64,000 bases of DNA from Paracoccus haematequi (GCF_900631945.1 NZ_UZWE01000029.1:62001-126000); one strand, 5' to 3'; numbered from the stretch's first letter, positions 43,998 to 53,188 are shown. Numbers and translations are program-made. The notes: generated by a model not told the origin, from the sequence alone.

Positions 43998-45935
43998 ATG
44001 GCCAGCGAAGAAGCCGCCGCCACCCCCCCTGCGGCCGGGATCGCGCCCCCCCACCATCATCATGACCCGTCCCGGCTGACGCCCGCGCTTGTGCTGGCCT
44101 GCCTGGGGGTGGTCTATGGCGACATCGGCACCTCGCCGCTGTATGCGCTGCGGGAATCGCTGGTCCATGCCCACGAGGAAGGGCTGCCCGAGACATCCGT
44201 CATCGGCATCGTGTCGCTGCTGTTCTGGACAGTGGTGCTGATCGTGACGGTGAAATACGTCATCCTGATCCTGCGCGCGGACAACAACGGCGAAGGCGGC
44301 ACCCTGTCGCTGGTCGCCAAGGCGCAGGGCGCGCTGAAGGTCGGCCCGCGCGCCCGGCGGCGGCGCCTGCTGATGCTGCTGGGGATCGTCGGCGTGTCGC
44401 TGTTCTTCGGAGACAGCATGATCACGCCCGCCATCTCGGTCCTGTCGGCGGTCGAGGGGCTGACCCTGGTCCAGCCGGATTTCGAACCCTGGGTGGTGCC
44501 GGTCACGCTGGGCATCGTCACCGCGCTGTTCTGGGTGCAGCGCGGCGGCACGGACCGGATCGCCCGGCTGTTCGGGCCGGTGATGCTGGTGTGGTTTTCC
44601 ACCATGGCGATCCTGGGAATCGGCCATATCGCCGACGACGCGCGCATCCTCCAGGCGCTGAACCCGCTGCGCGCCCTGGGGTTTCTGACCCATTACGGCA
44701 TCGCCGCGATGCCGGTCCTGGGGTCGGTCTTCCTGGCCGTGACCGGGGCCGAGGCGCTGTATGCCGACATGGGCCATTTCGGCCGCAGCGCCATCCGCAC
44801 GGCCTGGAGCGTGCTGGTCTTTCCGGCCCTGGCGCTGTCCTATCTGGGGCAGGGGGCGATGGTGCTGGCCCATCCCGAAACCGTGTCGAACCCGTTTTTC
44901 CTGATGGCCCCCGACTGGTTCCTGGCGCCGCTGGTGATCCTGGCCACGGCGGCCACGGTGATCGCCTCGCAGGCGGTGATCTCGGGCGCGTTCTCGGTCG
45001 CGGCGCAGGCGGTGCAGATGGGCCTGCTGCCGCGGCTGCACATCATCTATACCTCGGACACGCAGGCCGGGCAGATCTATCTGCCCAAGGTCAACGCGAT
45101 CCTGCTGCTGGGCGTGGTGTCGCTGGTGCTGGCCTTCGGATCCTCGGCCCGGCTGGCAAGCGCCTATGGCATCGCGGTGACGGGGGACATGGTGATCACC
45201 TCGGCCCTGGCGGTGATCGTGTTCCGCTGGGCCTGGGGCTGGGGCTGGCCGCTGATCGCCCTGGTCATGGTGCCGGTGCTGACGATCGAGCTGATCTTCT
45301 TTTCGGCCAACCTGATGAAGCTTCTGGACGGCGGCTATATCCCGCTGGTCTTCGCCGCCTGCGCCATCGCCCTGATGGTGATCTGGGTCGAGGGGATGCG
45401 CCGCTTGCAGGACAAGCTGGCGGAAGAAAGCATCAGCCTGGATCTGCTGGCCGGAAAGCTGGCGAAATCGCCCCCGGTGATCGTGCCGGGCACGGCGGTG
45501 TTCCTGACCGCCGATCCGATGGTCGCGCCCCCCGCGCTGCTGCACAACCTCAAGCACAACCGCGTGCTGCATGAGCGGAACTTCATCGTGAAGGTCGAAA
45601 GCGCCACCACCCCGCGCGTGCCGAACGACGCCCGGCTGCGTCTGGAAAGCGTCGCGCCCGGATTCTGGCGGGCCTGGCTGGCCTTCGGCTACATGGAACA
45701 GCCGAACGTCCCCCGCGCCCTGGCCGAGGCCAAGCGCGAGGGCCAGAAATTCGACATCATGTCCACGTCTTTCTTCCTGAACCGGCGGACGCTGCGGTCG
45801 GGCCGGGGCACCCTGATGCCCCACTGGATGAGCCGGATCTTCGTGCGCCTGTACCGATCCGCCGCCGAACCGACGAACTATTACCGCCTGCCCTCGAACC
45901 GGGTGATCGAACTGGGCCAGCAGAAGAACATCTGA
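43998..45935 (+). CDS. kup: KUP-family potassium transporter
   Basis: A 645-residue protein with about 12 membrane helices and the signature VVYGDIGTSPLYALRESL at residues ~37-54, plus LRADNNGEGG and GDSMITPAISVLSAVEGL. The C-terminal ~190 residues form the cytoplasmic domain. It is a K+/H+ symporter. The first 30 residues are Ala/Pro-rich with an HHHH run, likely disordered. Single gene, ATG at 43998. Confidence 0.93.
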   Translation: MASEEAAATPPAAGIAPPHHHHDPSRLTPALVLACLGVVYGDIGTSPLYALRESLVHAHEEGLPETSVIGIVSLLFWTVVLIVTVKYVILILRADNNGEGGTLSLVAKAQGALKVGPRARRRRLLMLLGIVGVSLFFGDSMITPAISVLSAVEGLTLVQPDFEPWVVPVTLGIVTALFWVQRGGTDRIARLFGPVMLVWFSTMAILGIGHIADDARILQALNPLRALGFLTHYGIAAMPVLGSVFLAVTGAEALYADMGHFGRSAIRTAWSVLVFPALALSYLGQGAMVLAHPETVSNPFFLMAPDWFLAPLVILATAATVIASQAVISGAFSVAAQAVQMGLLPRLHIIYTSDTQAGQIYLPKVNAILLLGVVSLVLAFGSSARLASAYGIAVTGDMVITSALAVIVFRWAWGWGWPLIALVMVPVLTIELIFFSANLMKLLDGGYIPLVFAACAIALMVIWVEGMRRLQDKLAEESISLDLLAGKLAKSPPVIVPGTAVFLTADPMVAPPALLHNLKHNRVLHERNFIVKVESATTPRVPNDARLRLESVAPGFWRAWLAFGYMEQPNVPRALAEAKREGQKFDIMSTSFFLNRRTLRSGRGTLMPHWMSRIFVRLYRSAAEPTNYYRLPSNRVIELGQQKNI

Positions 45936-45956
45936 CGGGCGGGGACCGGGGCGCGT

Positions 45957-45974
45957 GTCCCGCAAGCGGGTGCC
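45957..45974 (+). repeat. Isolated iteron-like sequence
   Basis: GTCCCGCAAGCGGGTGCC matches the origin iteron GTCCCGGAAACGGGTGCC at 16 of 18 positions, and the next bases (TTGACGG versus TTACGG) are also similar to copy 1. It lies 11 kb from the origin, between kup and a kinase gene. Confidence 0.5.
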
Positions 45975-46009
45975 TTGACGGCGCGGCCCGTTTCACGGCT
46001 ATTGCCAGG

Positions 46010-47524
46010 ATGTTGCAGCCGCCCATGGACCTCATGACGCCCCCCGTTCCCGCCGACGATCCCTTTGCCTTCCTGGGCCATACCGGACCCGCCGCCCGGC
46101 TTGTCCGCGACTTCGACTGGGGGCGGACCCCGTTGGGCCGGGTCGAGACATGGCCGCAATCGCTGAAGACCGCGACGGCGCTGCTGATCCAGTCCCCGGT
46201 TCCCATCGTCATGCTGTGGGGCGAGGAAGGCGTGATGATCTATAACGACGCCTATTCCGTCTTTGCCGGGCACCGGCATCCGGCGCTGTTCGGGTCGAAT
46301 GTCCGCGAAGGCTGGCCCGAGGTCGCGGATTTCAGCGACAACGTCATGAAGGTCGGCCTGGCGGGCGGCACCCTGGCCTATCAGGACCAGGAACTGACGC
46401 TGCATCGCAAGGGCTATCCGGAACAGGTCTGGATGAACCTGGACTATTCGCCGGTGCTTGACGAAAGCGGCAAGCCCGCCGGCGTGATCGCCATCGTGAT
46501 CGAGACGACCGACCGCGTTCTGGCCGAACGCCGCAACCGGGCCGAGTTTCAGCGCCTGCAAGCCCTGTTTTCCCAGGCGCCGACCTTCATGACCATGGTC
46601 AGCGGTCCCGAGCACGTCTTCACCCTGGTCAACCCGGAATACCGCAAGCTGATCGGCGGGCGCGACGTGATCGGCCTGGCTGTCCGCGACGCCCTGCCCG
46701 AGGTCGCCGACCAGGGCTTTCTGGACCTGCTGGACCACGTCTACAGCTCGGGCGAGGCGGTAACGCGCACGGCGCAGCGCATCCTGCTGCGGTGGCGCGA
46801 CCAGGGACCGCTGGAGGAACGCTTCCTGGATTTCGTCTATCAGCCGATCCGCGACGAGGACGGCACCGTCGCGCATATCTTCGTGCAGGGATCGGACGTG
46901 ACCGAACGCGTCCGGGCCGAAAACCACCAGCGGCTGCTGATCAACGAACTGAACCACCGGGTCAAGAACAGCCTCGCCGCCGTGCAGTCGATCGTCACCC
47001 AGACCCTGCGCCATGCCACGACGCCGAAGGACGCGGCCCAGGCGATCACCGCGCGGATCATGGCGCTGGCGGGCGCCCACAACGTGCTGACCCGCGAGAA
47101 CTGGGACGGCGCCGATCTGCGCGCCCTGGTCGAAAGCGCCATCCACCCGTTCTGCGGCCCCGGACCCGACGCCTTCCGGCTGTCCGGCCCGGACATGCGG
47201 GTCGGCCCCTATGCCGCCATCTCGATCGCCCTGGCGCTGCACGAGCTGGGCACCAACGCGGTCAAATACGGCGCCCTGTCGGTGCCCGCGGGCCGCGTGC
47301 GGATCGGCTGGTCGGTGGGCGGGGACCAGCTGTTCCGGCTGGACTGGACCGAAGCCGGGGGGCCGCCCGTGGTCGAAAGCGGCCGCCGGGGCTTCGGATC
47401 GCGGCTGATCCTGCAGGTGCTGCCCGACCAGTTGCAGGGCCAGGCCTGGATCGACTATCGGCCGGACGGGGTCGCCTTCACCCTGACCGCCTCGGTCGAG
47501 GCGGTCCGCGACGAGGCGACCTGA
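46010..47524 (+). CDS. PAS-containing HWE histidine kinase
   Basis: 504 residues with two PAS-like domains (~35-170 and ~180-300) and HWE-type kinase core: His316 in ELNHRVKNSLAAVQS and HELGTNAVKYGALS. No membrane segment. The CDS ends 4 bp before the single-domain response regulator, a standard HWE pairing. Start ATG 46010; ATG 46025 possible. It is related to, but distinct from, the kinase at 41808. Confidence 0.88.
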   Translation: MLQPPMDLMTPPVPADDPFAFLGHTGPAARLVRDFDWGRTPLGRVETWPQSLKTATALLIQSPVPIVMLWGEEGVMIYNDAYSVFAGHRHPALFGSNVREGWPEVADFSDNVMKVGLAGGTLAYQDQELTLHRKGYPEQVWMNLDYSPVLDESGKPAGVIAIVIETTDRVLAERRNRAEFQRLQALFSQAPTFMTMVSGPEHVFTLVNPEYRKLIGGRDVIGLAVRDALPEVADQGFLDLLDHVYSSGEAVTRTAQRILLRWRDQGPLEERFLDFVYQPIRDEDGTVAHIFVQGSDVTERVRAENHQRLLINELNHRVKNSLAAVQSIVTQTLRHATTPKDAAQAITARIMALAGAHNVLTRENWDGADLRALVESAIHPFCGPGPDAFRLSGPDMRVGPYAAISIALALHELGTNAVKYGALSVPAGRVRIGWSVGGDQLFRLDWTEAGGPPVVESGRRGFGSRLILQVLPDQLQGQAWIDYRPDGVAFTLTASVEAVRDEAT

Positions 47525-47528
47525 CCCC

Positions 47529-47879
47529 ATGGCGCGCATTCTGATCGTCGAGGACGAAGTCCTGATCGCCATGCTGCTGGAGGATATCGTGACCGACCTG
47601 GGCCATCACCCGGTCGGCCCGGCGATGCGCCTGCAACCCGCCCTTGCCGCCGCCGAGCACGAGGATTTCGATTTCGCCATCCTGGACATCAACCTGGCGG
47701 GCCAGCAGTCCTTTCCTGTGGCCGACTGCCTGCTGCGGCGCGGCATCCCCTTCATTTTCGCCAGCGGCTATGGCCAGGCGGGGCTGAACGAGGACTATGC
47801 GCGCATCCCGGTGCTGCAAAAGCCCTATGATCCCGGCCAGATCGCCCGGATGATCGAGGGATCGGCGCCGTCTGTATGA
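47529..47879 (+). CDS. Single-domain response regulator
   Basis: A 116-residue receiver: ILIVEDEVLIAMLLEDIV with acidic pocket, phospho-Asp53 in ILDINLAG, and the FAxGYG-type segment FIFASGYGQ common in regulators paired with HWE kinases. No output domain. It is most likely the direct target of the upstream kinase, with a partner elsewhere. Confidence 0.9.
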   Translation: MARILIVEDEVLIAMLLEDIVTDLGHHPVGPAMRLQPALAAAEHEDFDFAILDINLAGQQSFPVADCLLRRGIPFIFASGYGQAGLNEDYARIPVLQKPYDPGQIARMIEGSAPSV

Positions 47880-47888
47880 CGAAGAGCG

Positions 47889-48410
47889 TCAGTCGCCGCT
47901 TAAAGCCTCGTTCAAGGCTTCGGTGATCCCGTTTTCGGTCCGATAGGCAAGGATCGAGTGCTGCGCGCCCTCGGCCAGTCCCGTCGTCTGCTTCTGCATC
48001 AGGGCCAGATACCGATCGCCAAGATCAGTAAAGGTTATCTTGGCAAGGATCAGAGCATCATAGCCGGACAGGGGTGCCGGCGTCCGGGAGATGACCTCGA
48101 CGGTTATTTCGGGGTGTTTCAGGGTATATGCCGGGCATTTCTCCTGGTGCTTTTCCAGGGCCATCGCGGCTAGCCAGTAGTTGCTTCGCACGACCGTATC
48201 CAGAAATCCGTCCAGATCCTCGAGCGTCGGACATAGATGAAAGATCGCGTCGGACGCCGGCCTGAAACTGAGAAGATCGGTATCAGAAAACTGCGCCGTC
48301 GGAGCGGAGCCGCGATTCATCGCCCAGTGGGTCGCCACTCCGACAGCCATAACGGCGCAACCGGCGATCACACCCAGAAGGATAATTACAAGGATGCGCA
48401 GATTCTGCAT
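47889..48410 (-). CDS. Unknown protein with N-terminal membrane anchor
   Basis: A 173-residue protein starting MQNLRILVIILLGVIAGCAV. This is a single hydrophobic segment with LIAGC-like context, so it may be a lipoprotein or a signal-anchored protein. The remaining domain has paired cysteines (HLCPTLE and KHQEKCPAY). No family recognised. Base composition is less GC-rich than the flanking genes. Start at 48410; the frame stays open upstream without a good site. Convergent with the regulator gene. Confidence 0.6.
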   Translation of the reverse strand: MQNLRILVIILLGVIAGCAVMAVGVATHWAMNRGSAPTAQFSDTDLLSFRPASDAIFHLCPTLEDLDGFLDTVVRSNYWLAAMALEKHQEKCPAYTLKHPEITVEVISRTPAPLSGYDALILAKITFTDLGDRYLALMQKQTTGLAEGAQHSILAYRTENGITEALNEALSGD

Positions 48411-48570
48411 TTTCAGCCCGCCATGGAAAAAGGAATCGAACCGGCATGACGATAATGATCCCACAAGCTTGAAAAAACAAATCCGGAAGCGAAAACATCC
48501 GCTTTCCATGACCGAGTTCTGCCGGTTAACTTGGGTCATCGTCACGAACCAAGGTGAGGGGAATTGTCAC

Positions 48571-49227
48571 ATGAGCGATTGGTTCATTGCGGAACCTGAT
48601 GGCAACAGGCTTGGACCCCTGTCATTGGACGACATCAAGGCACGGATCGCTGCGGGCACGCTGGCACCGGAAACGCCTGTGTGGAAACAGAGAATGCCTG
48701 AATGGCAGGCGGCGAAGGATACCGAATTGGGGGCGGAATTCCTAAACGTGCCGCCGCCTGTTCCCCTAGCCATGCGGCCTGCCTTCATGCCTTCGCCCGA
48801 TCCCCTGGACAAAAACTCCGCCGGAACAGGTGCCGACGCATTGCGCTTTTCCGAATTGGAAAGCTCAGGTTATGCAGCTCCGCCTCGGGGTCTCATCGAT
48901 GCGGTTGCCCTCTGCCTGTCGAAATATGCGACATTTAGTGGCCGGGCGAGCCGATCAGAATACTGGTATTGGACACTGTTTTCGACTTTGTTGCAGCTTG
49001 CGATAGGTTTTCTTGAAGGCTTTTTTGCCGGTCGCGAGACTGCTTTCGGATGGATCGTGACGCTTGCTCTGTTTCTACCCGGCATTGCAGTTCAGGCGCG
49101 CCGGTTGCACGACATCGACCGCTCCGGCTGGTGGCAGTTGCTGTTGATTGTGCCCATCGTTGGGTGGATCATCCTGATCGTCTGGAACTGCAAGCGCGGC
49201 GTCGATTATTCGACCCGCTTCAGTTGA
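48571..49227 (+). CDS. GYF_2 + DUF805 membrane protein
   Basis: 218 residues. An N-terminal GYF_2-like domain (DWFIAEPDGNRLGPLSLDDI...VWKQRMPEWQAA, ~1-50), a Pro-rich linker, and a C-terminal DUF805 membrane domain from ~108 (FSGRASRSEYWYWTLF, three to four helices, ARRLHDIDRSGWWQLL). The fusion is common in bacteria and of unknown function. ATG at 48571 after GAGGGG. Codon use is less GC-biased than the neighbours, as in the adjacent divergent gene, suggesting a small acquired island. Confidence 0.85.
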   Translation: MSDWFIAEPDGNRLGPLSLDDIKARIAAGTLAPETPVWKQRMPEWQAAKDTELGAEFLNVPPPVPLAMRPAFMPSPDPLDKNSAGTGADALRFSELESSGYAAPPRGLIDAVALCLSKYATFSGRASRSEYWYWTLFSTLLQLAIGFLEGFFAGRETAFGWIVTLALFLPGIAVQARRLHDIDRSGWWQLLLIVPIVGWIILIVWNCKRGVDYSTRFS

Positions 49228-49240
49228 ACGCCGCTTTGCG

Positions 49241-49326
49241 TCACGCCGCGCTTGCCAGCAGCCCGGCCACATGGTCGGGACTGGCGGGGACGATGTCGGT
49301 TGGGTTAAGGGCCTTGATCGAATAAT
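49241..49326 (-). pseudogene. Possible C-terminal remnant of an unknown gene
   Basis: Read on the minus strand, the stretch encodes about 28 codons (YYSIKALNPTDIVPASPDHV and a few more) before a TGA at 49241. It looks coding in composition but has no start. It abuts the truncated ABC fragment on the other strand at ~49328, suggesting a rearrangement junction. Low certainty. Confidence 0.3.
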
Positions 49327-49329
49327 AAC

Positions 49330-49789
49330 CTGCCCGTCGAGGTTCCGGTCGGCCGGGCCGATCTTCTGGTCGACCGGCTCAGCTATGTCTCGCCGGGACA
49401 GGACGCGCCCTTGCTGCGCAATATCGGCTTTGCAATCGGGCCGGGGGAAATGGTCGGCGTGATCGGTCCTTCGGGGGCGGGGAAATCGACGCTGGCCCGG
49501 CTGATGGTCGGTCTTCGGGCGTCCCCGGCTTCTGGTGCTGGACGAACCCAATTCCTCGCTGGATGCCGAGGGTGAGGCCGCGCTGATCCAGGCGGTGGAC
49601 CAGGCCCGCGCCTCGGGCGCCGCCGTGCTGATCGTGGCGCAGCGGATGTCGATCCTGAACAAGGCCGACCGCCTGGTCCTGCTGCGCGACGGCGCGGTGG
49701 CCCATTACGGCGACAAGGCCGAGGTGCTGGCGGCCCTCGGACCCCGCCGCCGCGCATCCGCCGTCGCAGAAAAGGCGCGCCTGTCATGA
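49330..49789 (+). pseudogene. Type I secretion ABC ATPase, internally deleted and frameshifted
   Basis: The frame from 49330 encodes LPVEVPVGRADLLVDRLSYV and onward through Walker A IGPSGAGKSTLARLMVGL. After ~49518 the sequence jumps in another frame to RPRLLVLDEPNSSLDAEGEA (from 49520), i.e. Walker B, and continues to the true C-terminus ending at 49789. The ~330-residue transmembrane domain and roughly 85-100 residues between Walker A and B (with the signature motif) are missing. It resembles PrtD/HlyB-type exporters. A GTG at 49535 could give a short product but not a working ATPase. Confidence 0.85.
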
Positions 49790-49985
49790 CCGCGATCCCC
49801 GACGACGACACCCTGCCTGCCTATCGGCCGATGTTCCTGACGGCGCTGGCGACGATCCTGTTCCTGGTCTGCACGCTGGGCGGCTGCCGGTCGAGGTGGC
49901 GATCCAGACGGGCGAACGGCGCGCGGGCGATTACCTGCTGGAACCGATCCTGCGGCATCTGCGCAGGGCGATGCGGGATGAGTGA
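49786..49985 (+). pseudogene. HlyD-family membrane fusion protein, internally deleted and frameshifted
   Basis: It starts normally (MTAIPDDDTLPAYRPMFLTA, one membrane helix), overlapping the ABC remnant by 4 bp. After ~49883 it switches frame to LPVEVAIQTGERRAGDYLLE and ends in RHLRRAMRDE at 49985, the typical HlyD C-terminus. Some 350 central residues (the hairpin and barrel) are lost. Together with the ABC remnant it marks a dead type I secretion system. No TolC or substrate gene adjoins. Confidence 0.85.
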
Positions 49986-50036
49986 ATTCTTAACCTTCCT
50001 AGGCGACAATCGGATCGGGAAACAGGGGGAACGAGA

Positions 50037-50843
50037 ATGAACGAAGGCACCTTCACGCTGAAACACGCCGATCTTCCGGCGCTAGACCGGGCGGGCCTGC
50101 GCCTTCCGGGACTTCTCCAGACGGGGCGGCTTGCCGCGGGATCGCGGATCGAAGGTCCGACCTCGATCATCGCGGCGGTGTCGCAGGGGGCGTTCATCGA
50201 CATCGGCGCCTTCTGCAATCTCAGCGGCGGGACGATCAACAATGTGCGCTTCGGGCGCTATTGCTCGATCGCCTCGGGGGTGATCATCGGGACGCACGAA
50301 CATCCGACCGACTGGCTGACGACCTCTCGCACGGCCTATTTCCCGCAGGTGAACGGCTGGCGAGACCTTGTCGCCCCGGACCGGCAAGAGGAAATCCGCC
50401 GCGGCCTGCGCCCCTTCAAGGCAAGCTGCCCGATCATCGAGATCGGCCATGATGTCTGGATCGGCCAGGGCGCCTTCATCAAGTCGGGCGTGACGATCGG
50501 AACGGGGTCGATCATTGGTGCGCGGGCCGTCGTGCTGCGCGACGTTCCGCCCTATTCCATCGTGGTGGGAACGCCGGGCCGGGTGGTGCGCCTGCGCTTC
50601 CCCGAGGAGGTGGTCGCCCGTCTGCTGGCCCTGCAATGGTGGCGCTATTCGATTTTCGACCTGTTCTCGGCGCCGCTGGACGATATCGGCGCGGCCCTGG
50701 ACCGGATCGAGGAACTGGCCGGGATTGGGCAGCTTGCGCCCTACGATGGGCCTGTCGTGACGGCGGATGCGTTGCGCGATCCGCAGGGCCTGGCCGCCGA
50801 TCTTGCGGCGCGCTTCTCGCGGCCTTTGGCGCAGGCCAGCTGA
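50037..50843 (+). CDS. Hexapeptide-repeat acetyltransferase (CatB/XAT-like)
   Basis: 268 residues of left-handed beta-helix repeats (GTINNVRFGRYCSIASGVII, IIEIGHDVWIGQGAFIKSGV) with the family histidine in GTHEHP. Xenobiotic or sugar acetyltransferases of this type use acetyl-CoA. Substrates may be sugars or nucleotide sugars; a location beside the ruined secretion genes suggests former surface-polysaccharide work. ATG at 50037 after AGGGGGAACGAG. C-terminal ~60 residues are outside the helix. Confidence 0.82.
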   Translation: MNEGTFTLKHADLPALDRAGLRLPGLLQTGRLAAGSRIEGPTSIIAAVSQGAFIDIGAFCNLSGGTINNVRFGRYCSIASGVIIGTHEHPTDWLTTSRTAYFPQVNGWRDLVAPDRQEEIRRGLRPFKASCPIIEIGHDVWIGQGAFIKSGVTIGTGSIIGARAVVLRDVPPYSIVVGTPGRVVRLRFPEEVVARLLALQWWRYSIFDLFSAPLDDIGAALDRIEELAGIGQLAPYDGPVVTADALRDPQGLAADLAARFSRPLAQAS

Positions 50844-51086
50844 ATGAGGACAGCGGCGCCTGCCGGGCCGGTGGATTGGCTTGCGCCATTTCCTGCGCCC
50901 CTGGGTAAGCCTCGGTGGTGAACGGTTCGGGCGCGGATGCCGGCAGATGGGCCTGAGGCGCGTTCGCTGTGCCACGGCGGGCGGACATGACGAACCGCGC
51001 CCCCGGATGCCGGGGGGCGCATCAATTGGATCTCGAGGATTCCGGCATGTCGCGTTGCCGGGCCGCATCGTCACAAGGATTGCCGG

Positions 51087-51716
51087 ATGACAGACCAGAC
51101 GCCTTTTCCGCAGGCCGCGAAGGAACCCCGGCTGTATGGCGTGATCGACGTATTGCGCGCCGACCGCGTGGCGGGTTGGGTGATCGACCGGACCGACGCC
51201 GCCCGCTGCGCGACGGTCGAGCTGCGCCGCGAAGGGCGGTTGGTCGGGACAACGACCGCCAACCGGCCGCGCAAGGATTTGGAACGCCAGGCGGTCGGCA
51301 CGGGGGCCTATGGCTTTGCCTTCGCCTTCGACCCCCCGCTGGAAGAGGGGATGGACTTCACGGTCGCGGTCACGGCCAGGTCGCATGACGGGATCGCGCT
51401 GCCCTTGCACCCCGTGGGGGGCGCGGCGAGGCCGGTTTCGCCCGAAAGGAAGGCGCTTGGTCTGATCCTTGCCGAACTGGCCGACCTGCGCGACCAGATC
51501 GCCGGCCTGCGCGCGGAGGCCGCGTCGGCTGAGGGGGACCGGGCGCAGTTCCAGGACCGGCTGGAACTGGTGCAGCTACGGCTCGAAAGTGGCATCTCGG
51601 CGGTGGATGCCCCCGCTGGTCGCGCGCCCGGATGGCTGGCCGCTGTGGCGCTGTCGGGCGCCGTCATCGCGGTCGGATCCCTGGCGATCGGGCTTGTTTC
51701 GCTGTGGGGCGGCTAG
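51087..51716 (+). CDS. Unknown protein with C-terminal membrane anchor
   Basis: 209 residues: an N-terminal globular part with YGVIDVLRADRVAGWVIDRT and GAYGFAFAFDPPLEEG, then a predicted coiled coil (~115-165, LADLRDQIAGLRAEAAS) and one membrane helix at the C-terminus (ALSGAVIAVGSLAIGLVSLW). The first part resembles a repeat seen in Rhodobacterales surface or glycosyltransferase proteins, but I cannot name a family. No partner gene. Start ATG 51087 without a strong site. Confidence 0.6.
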   Translation: MTDQTPFPQAAKEPRLYGVIDVLRADRVAGWVIDRTDAARCATVELRREGRLVGTTTANRPRKDLERQAVGTGAYGFAFAFDPPLEEGMDFTVAVTARSHDGIALPLHPVGGAARPVSPERKALGLILAELADLRDQIAGLRAEAASAEGDRAQFQDRLELVQLRLESGISAVDAPAGRAPGWLAAVALSGAVIAVGSLAIGLVSLWGG

Positions 51717-52368
51717 AGGAGAGTGAACGGCGCCTCTGACAGGTTTCTGAAAATCATCCTGGGGTCGTTTCGCGATGGAAATCTCCCCCAAACTCTTGGA
51801 TTCGCAGAAAATCGCGCCAGGCGGGGCGTGTTCGGACCGATTTTCCGGCTTCCGCATGAGATCAGGCCCGGCACGGCTTTTCACCGACCTTCTAGAAGCG
51901 GAAGCGGGCCGAGCGGGTGTGCCTTGCGCTGCTGCGGCGGTATCCGGGCAATAAGATCGGCGAAGGAAAGGTTTTCTGAGGGCGCGTGACAAGCGGGCAG
52001 TTTCCGCTTGATTCTCTGGCCGCGTTCGGGCCGTCCTTGCGGTGTTCTGGGCGGGAAATCATGCAGCGTGGCCGTCGAAGTCGCGCCGAGCAGGCACTCT
52101 GTCACGGCGGTTTCCGCGTCCGGGCCTCTTGTCCGACGGGTTTTCTATCAGAAGCGTCGCCTTGGGCGAGACCGGCATCCATGGCGCTATGGCGCGGGCA
52201 GTGGGACTTTCTTGCCGGGGCGCCAAACGGTGGGACCATCAAGGGTCCACGGTGGCGCAGCCGACATCGTGCTTCGGCCACCCCCAACCCCGATCCCCAT
52301 TACCGCCGGTCCGGCGAAACGCCGATGCAGCCCGCTTGATGCCCGTCGCCACCCTGCGCCTCGGTTTG
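51717..52368. other. 650-bp region without a recognisable gene, probably decayed
   Basis: Short frames only. The plus-strand end at ~51885-51978 reads KRKRAERVCLALLRRYPGNK... to a TGA, and could be a truncated C-terminus. No RNA gene, insertion-sequence end or terminator recognised. It continues the degraded character of 49.2-52.3 kb. Confidence 0.4.
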
Positions 52369-53067
52369 CTATCGCTTCAGGATCGACACCAGATCCAGCC
52401 CCGTCGTCACCTTGTTGCTGAGATCGAGGTCGGTCTTGATCTGCTGGAGATGGTCCTGCATCAGCCGGGCCGCCCCGTCGGCGTCGCGGGCGCGGATCCG
52501 GTCCACGATGCGGGAATGGTCGTGGTCGCGGCAGTCGGTCATGTCCTGGGCGCCGAAGATGCCGATGATCAGCGAGGTGCGGGTGATCATCTCTTTCATG
52601 ATCCGCATCATGGTGGGATTGCCGGCGACCTGCGCCAGCAGCCCGTGGAACTGGCCCGACAGGCGGATCGCGTCGCGCCGCCGCCCGGCATGGTGGGCCT
52701 GATGTTCGCGTTCGATGTGATCGGCCAGCAGGGCGATTTCCGCATCCGTCGCCCGCGTCACCGCCAGCCGCGCGATCGAGGGTTCCAGCATCAGCCGCGC
52801 CTCGAACACCTCGTGCGCCTGTTCGCTGGTGGGGCTGGCGACGAAGGCGCCGCGATTGGCATGAAGCTCGACGATCTGGCGGCTGGCCAGAAGCAGCAGG
52901 GCGCGGCGGATCCGCATCCGACCCACGCCGAAGGCGTCGCACAGGGCCGATTCGGAAAGTTTCGTTCCGGGGGGCAGGCGCTGTTCTATGACTGCCTCGA
53001 AAATATGCTCGACGATGTCTTCTTCGCCAATCTCGGCGGCTTCTGCTGCTGCGTCCGCTGCGTCCAT
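52369..53067 (-). CDS. GntR-family (FCD) transcriptional regulator
   Basis: 232 residues: winged HTH with RLPPGTKLSESALCDAFGVG and IVELHANRGAFVASP, then a helical FCD effector domain with metal-ligand His residues (GQFHGLL, DHDHSRIVD, MQDHLQQI). It is divergent from the ABC-racemase operon, 200 bp apart, and very probably regulates it. The gap contains paired GTTAAC sites (53155-53188). Confidence 0.9.
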   Translation of the reverse strand: MDAADAAAEAAEIGEEDIVEHIFEAVIEQRLPPGTKLSESALCDAFGVGRMRIRRALLLLASRQIVELHANRGAFVASPTSEQAHEVFEARLMLEPSIARLAVTRATDAEIALLADHIEREHQAHHAGRRRDAIRLSGQFHGLLAQVAGNPTMMRIMKEMITRTSLIIGIFGAQDMTDCRDHDHSRIVDRIRARDADGAARLMQDHLQQIKTDLDLSNKVTTGLDLVSILKR

Positions 53068-53154
53068 CGGCGATCGTTTCCCTGCAATTTGCTGTCGTTC
53101 CCCCCGGAAATAGGGTCAGGACCAGGTTACAGCAAGACAAGCCGCCCTTCCAGA

Positions 53155-53188
53155 TTGTTAACAAAAATGTTGACATCTGTGTTAACTG
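53155..53188. promoter_or_regulatory. Candidate GntR operator/promoter
   Basis: A perfect 10-bp palindrome TTGTTAACAA (53155-53164) and a second GTTAAC at 53181-53186, 24 bp apart, with a TTGACA -35-like box (53170-53175) between. AT-rich relative to surroundings. Fits a repressor site controlling the divergent operon. Confidence 0.55.

Noticed and set aside
50881..51090. 69-codon frame between the acetyltransferase and the tail-anchored unknown
   Set aside because: No ribosome binding site or motif; kept as intergenic.
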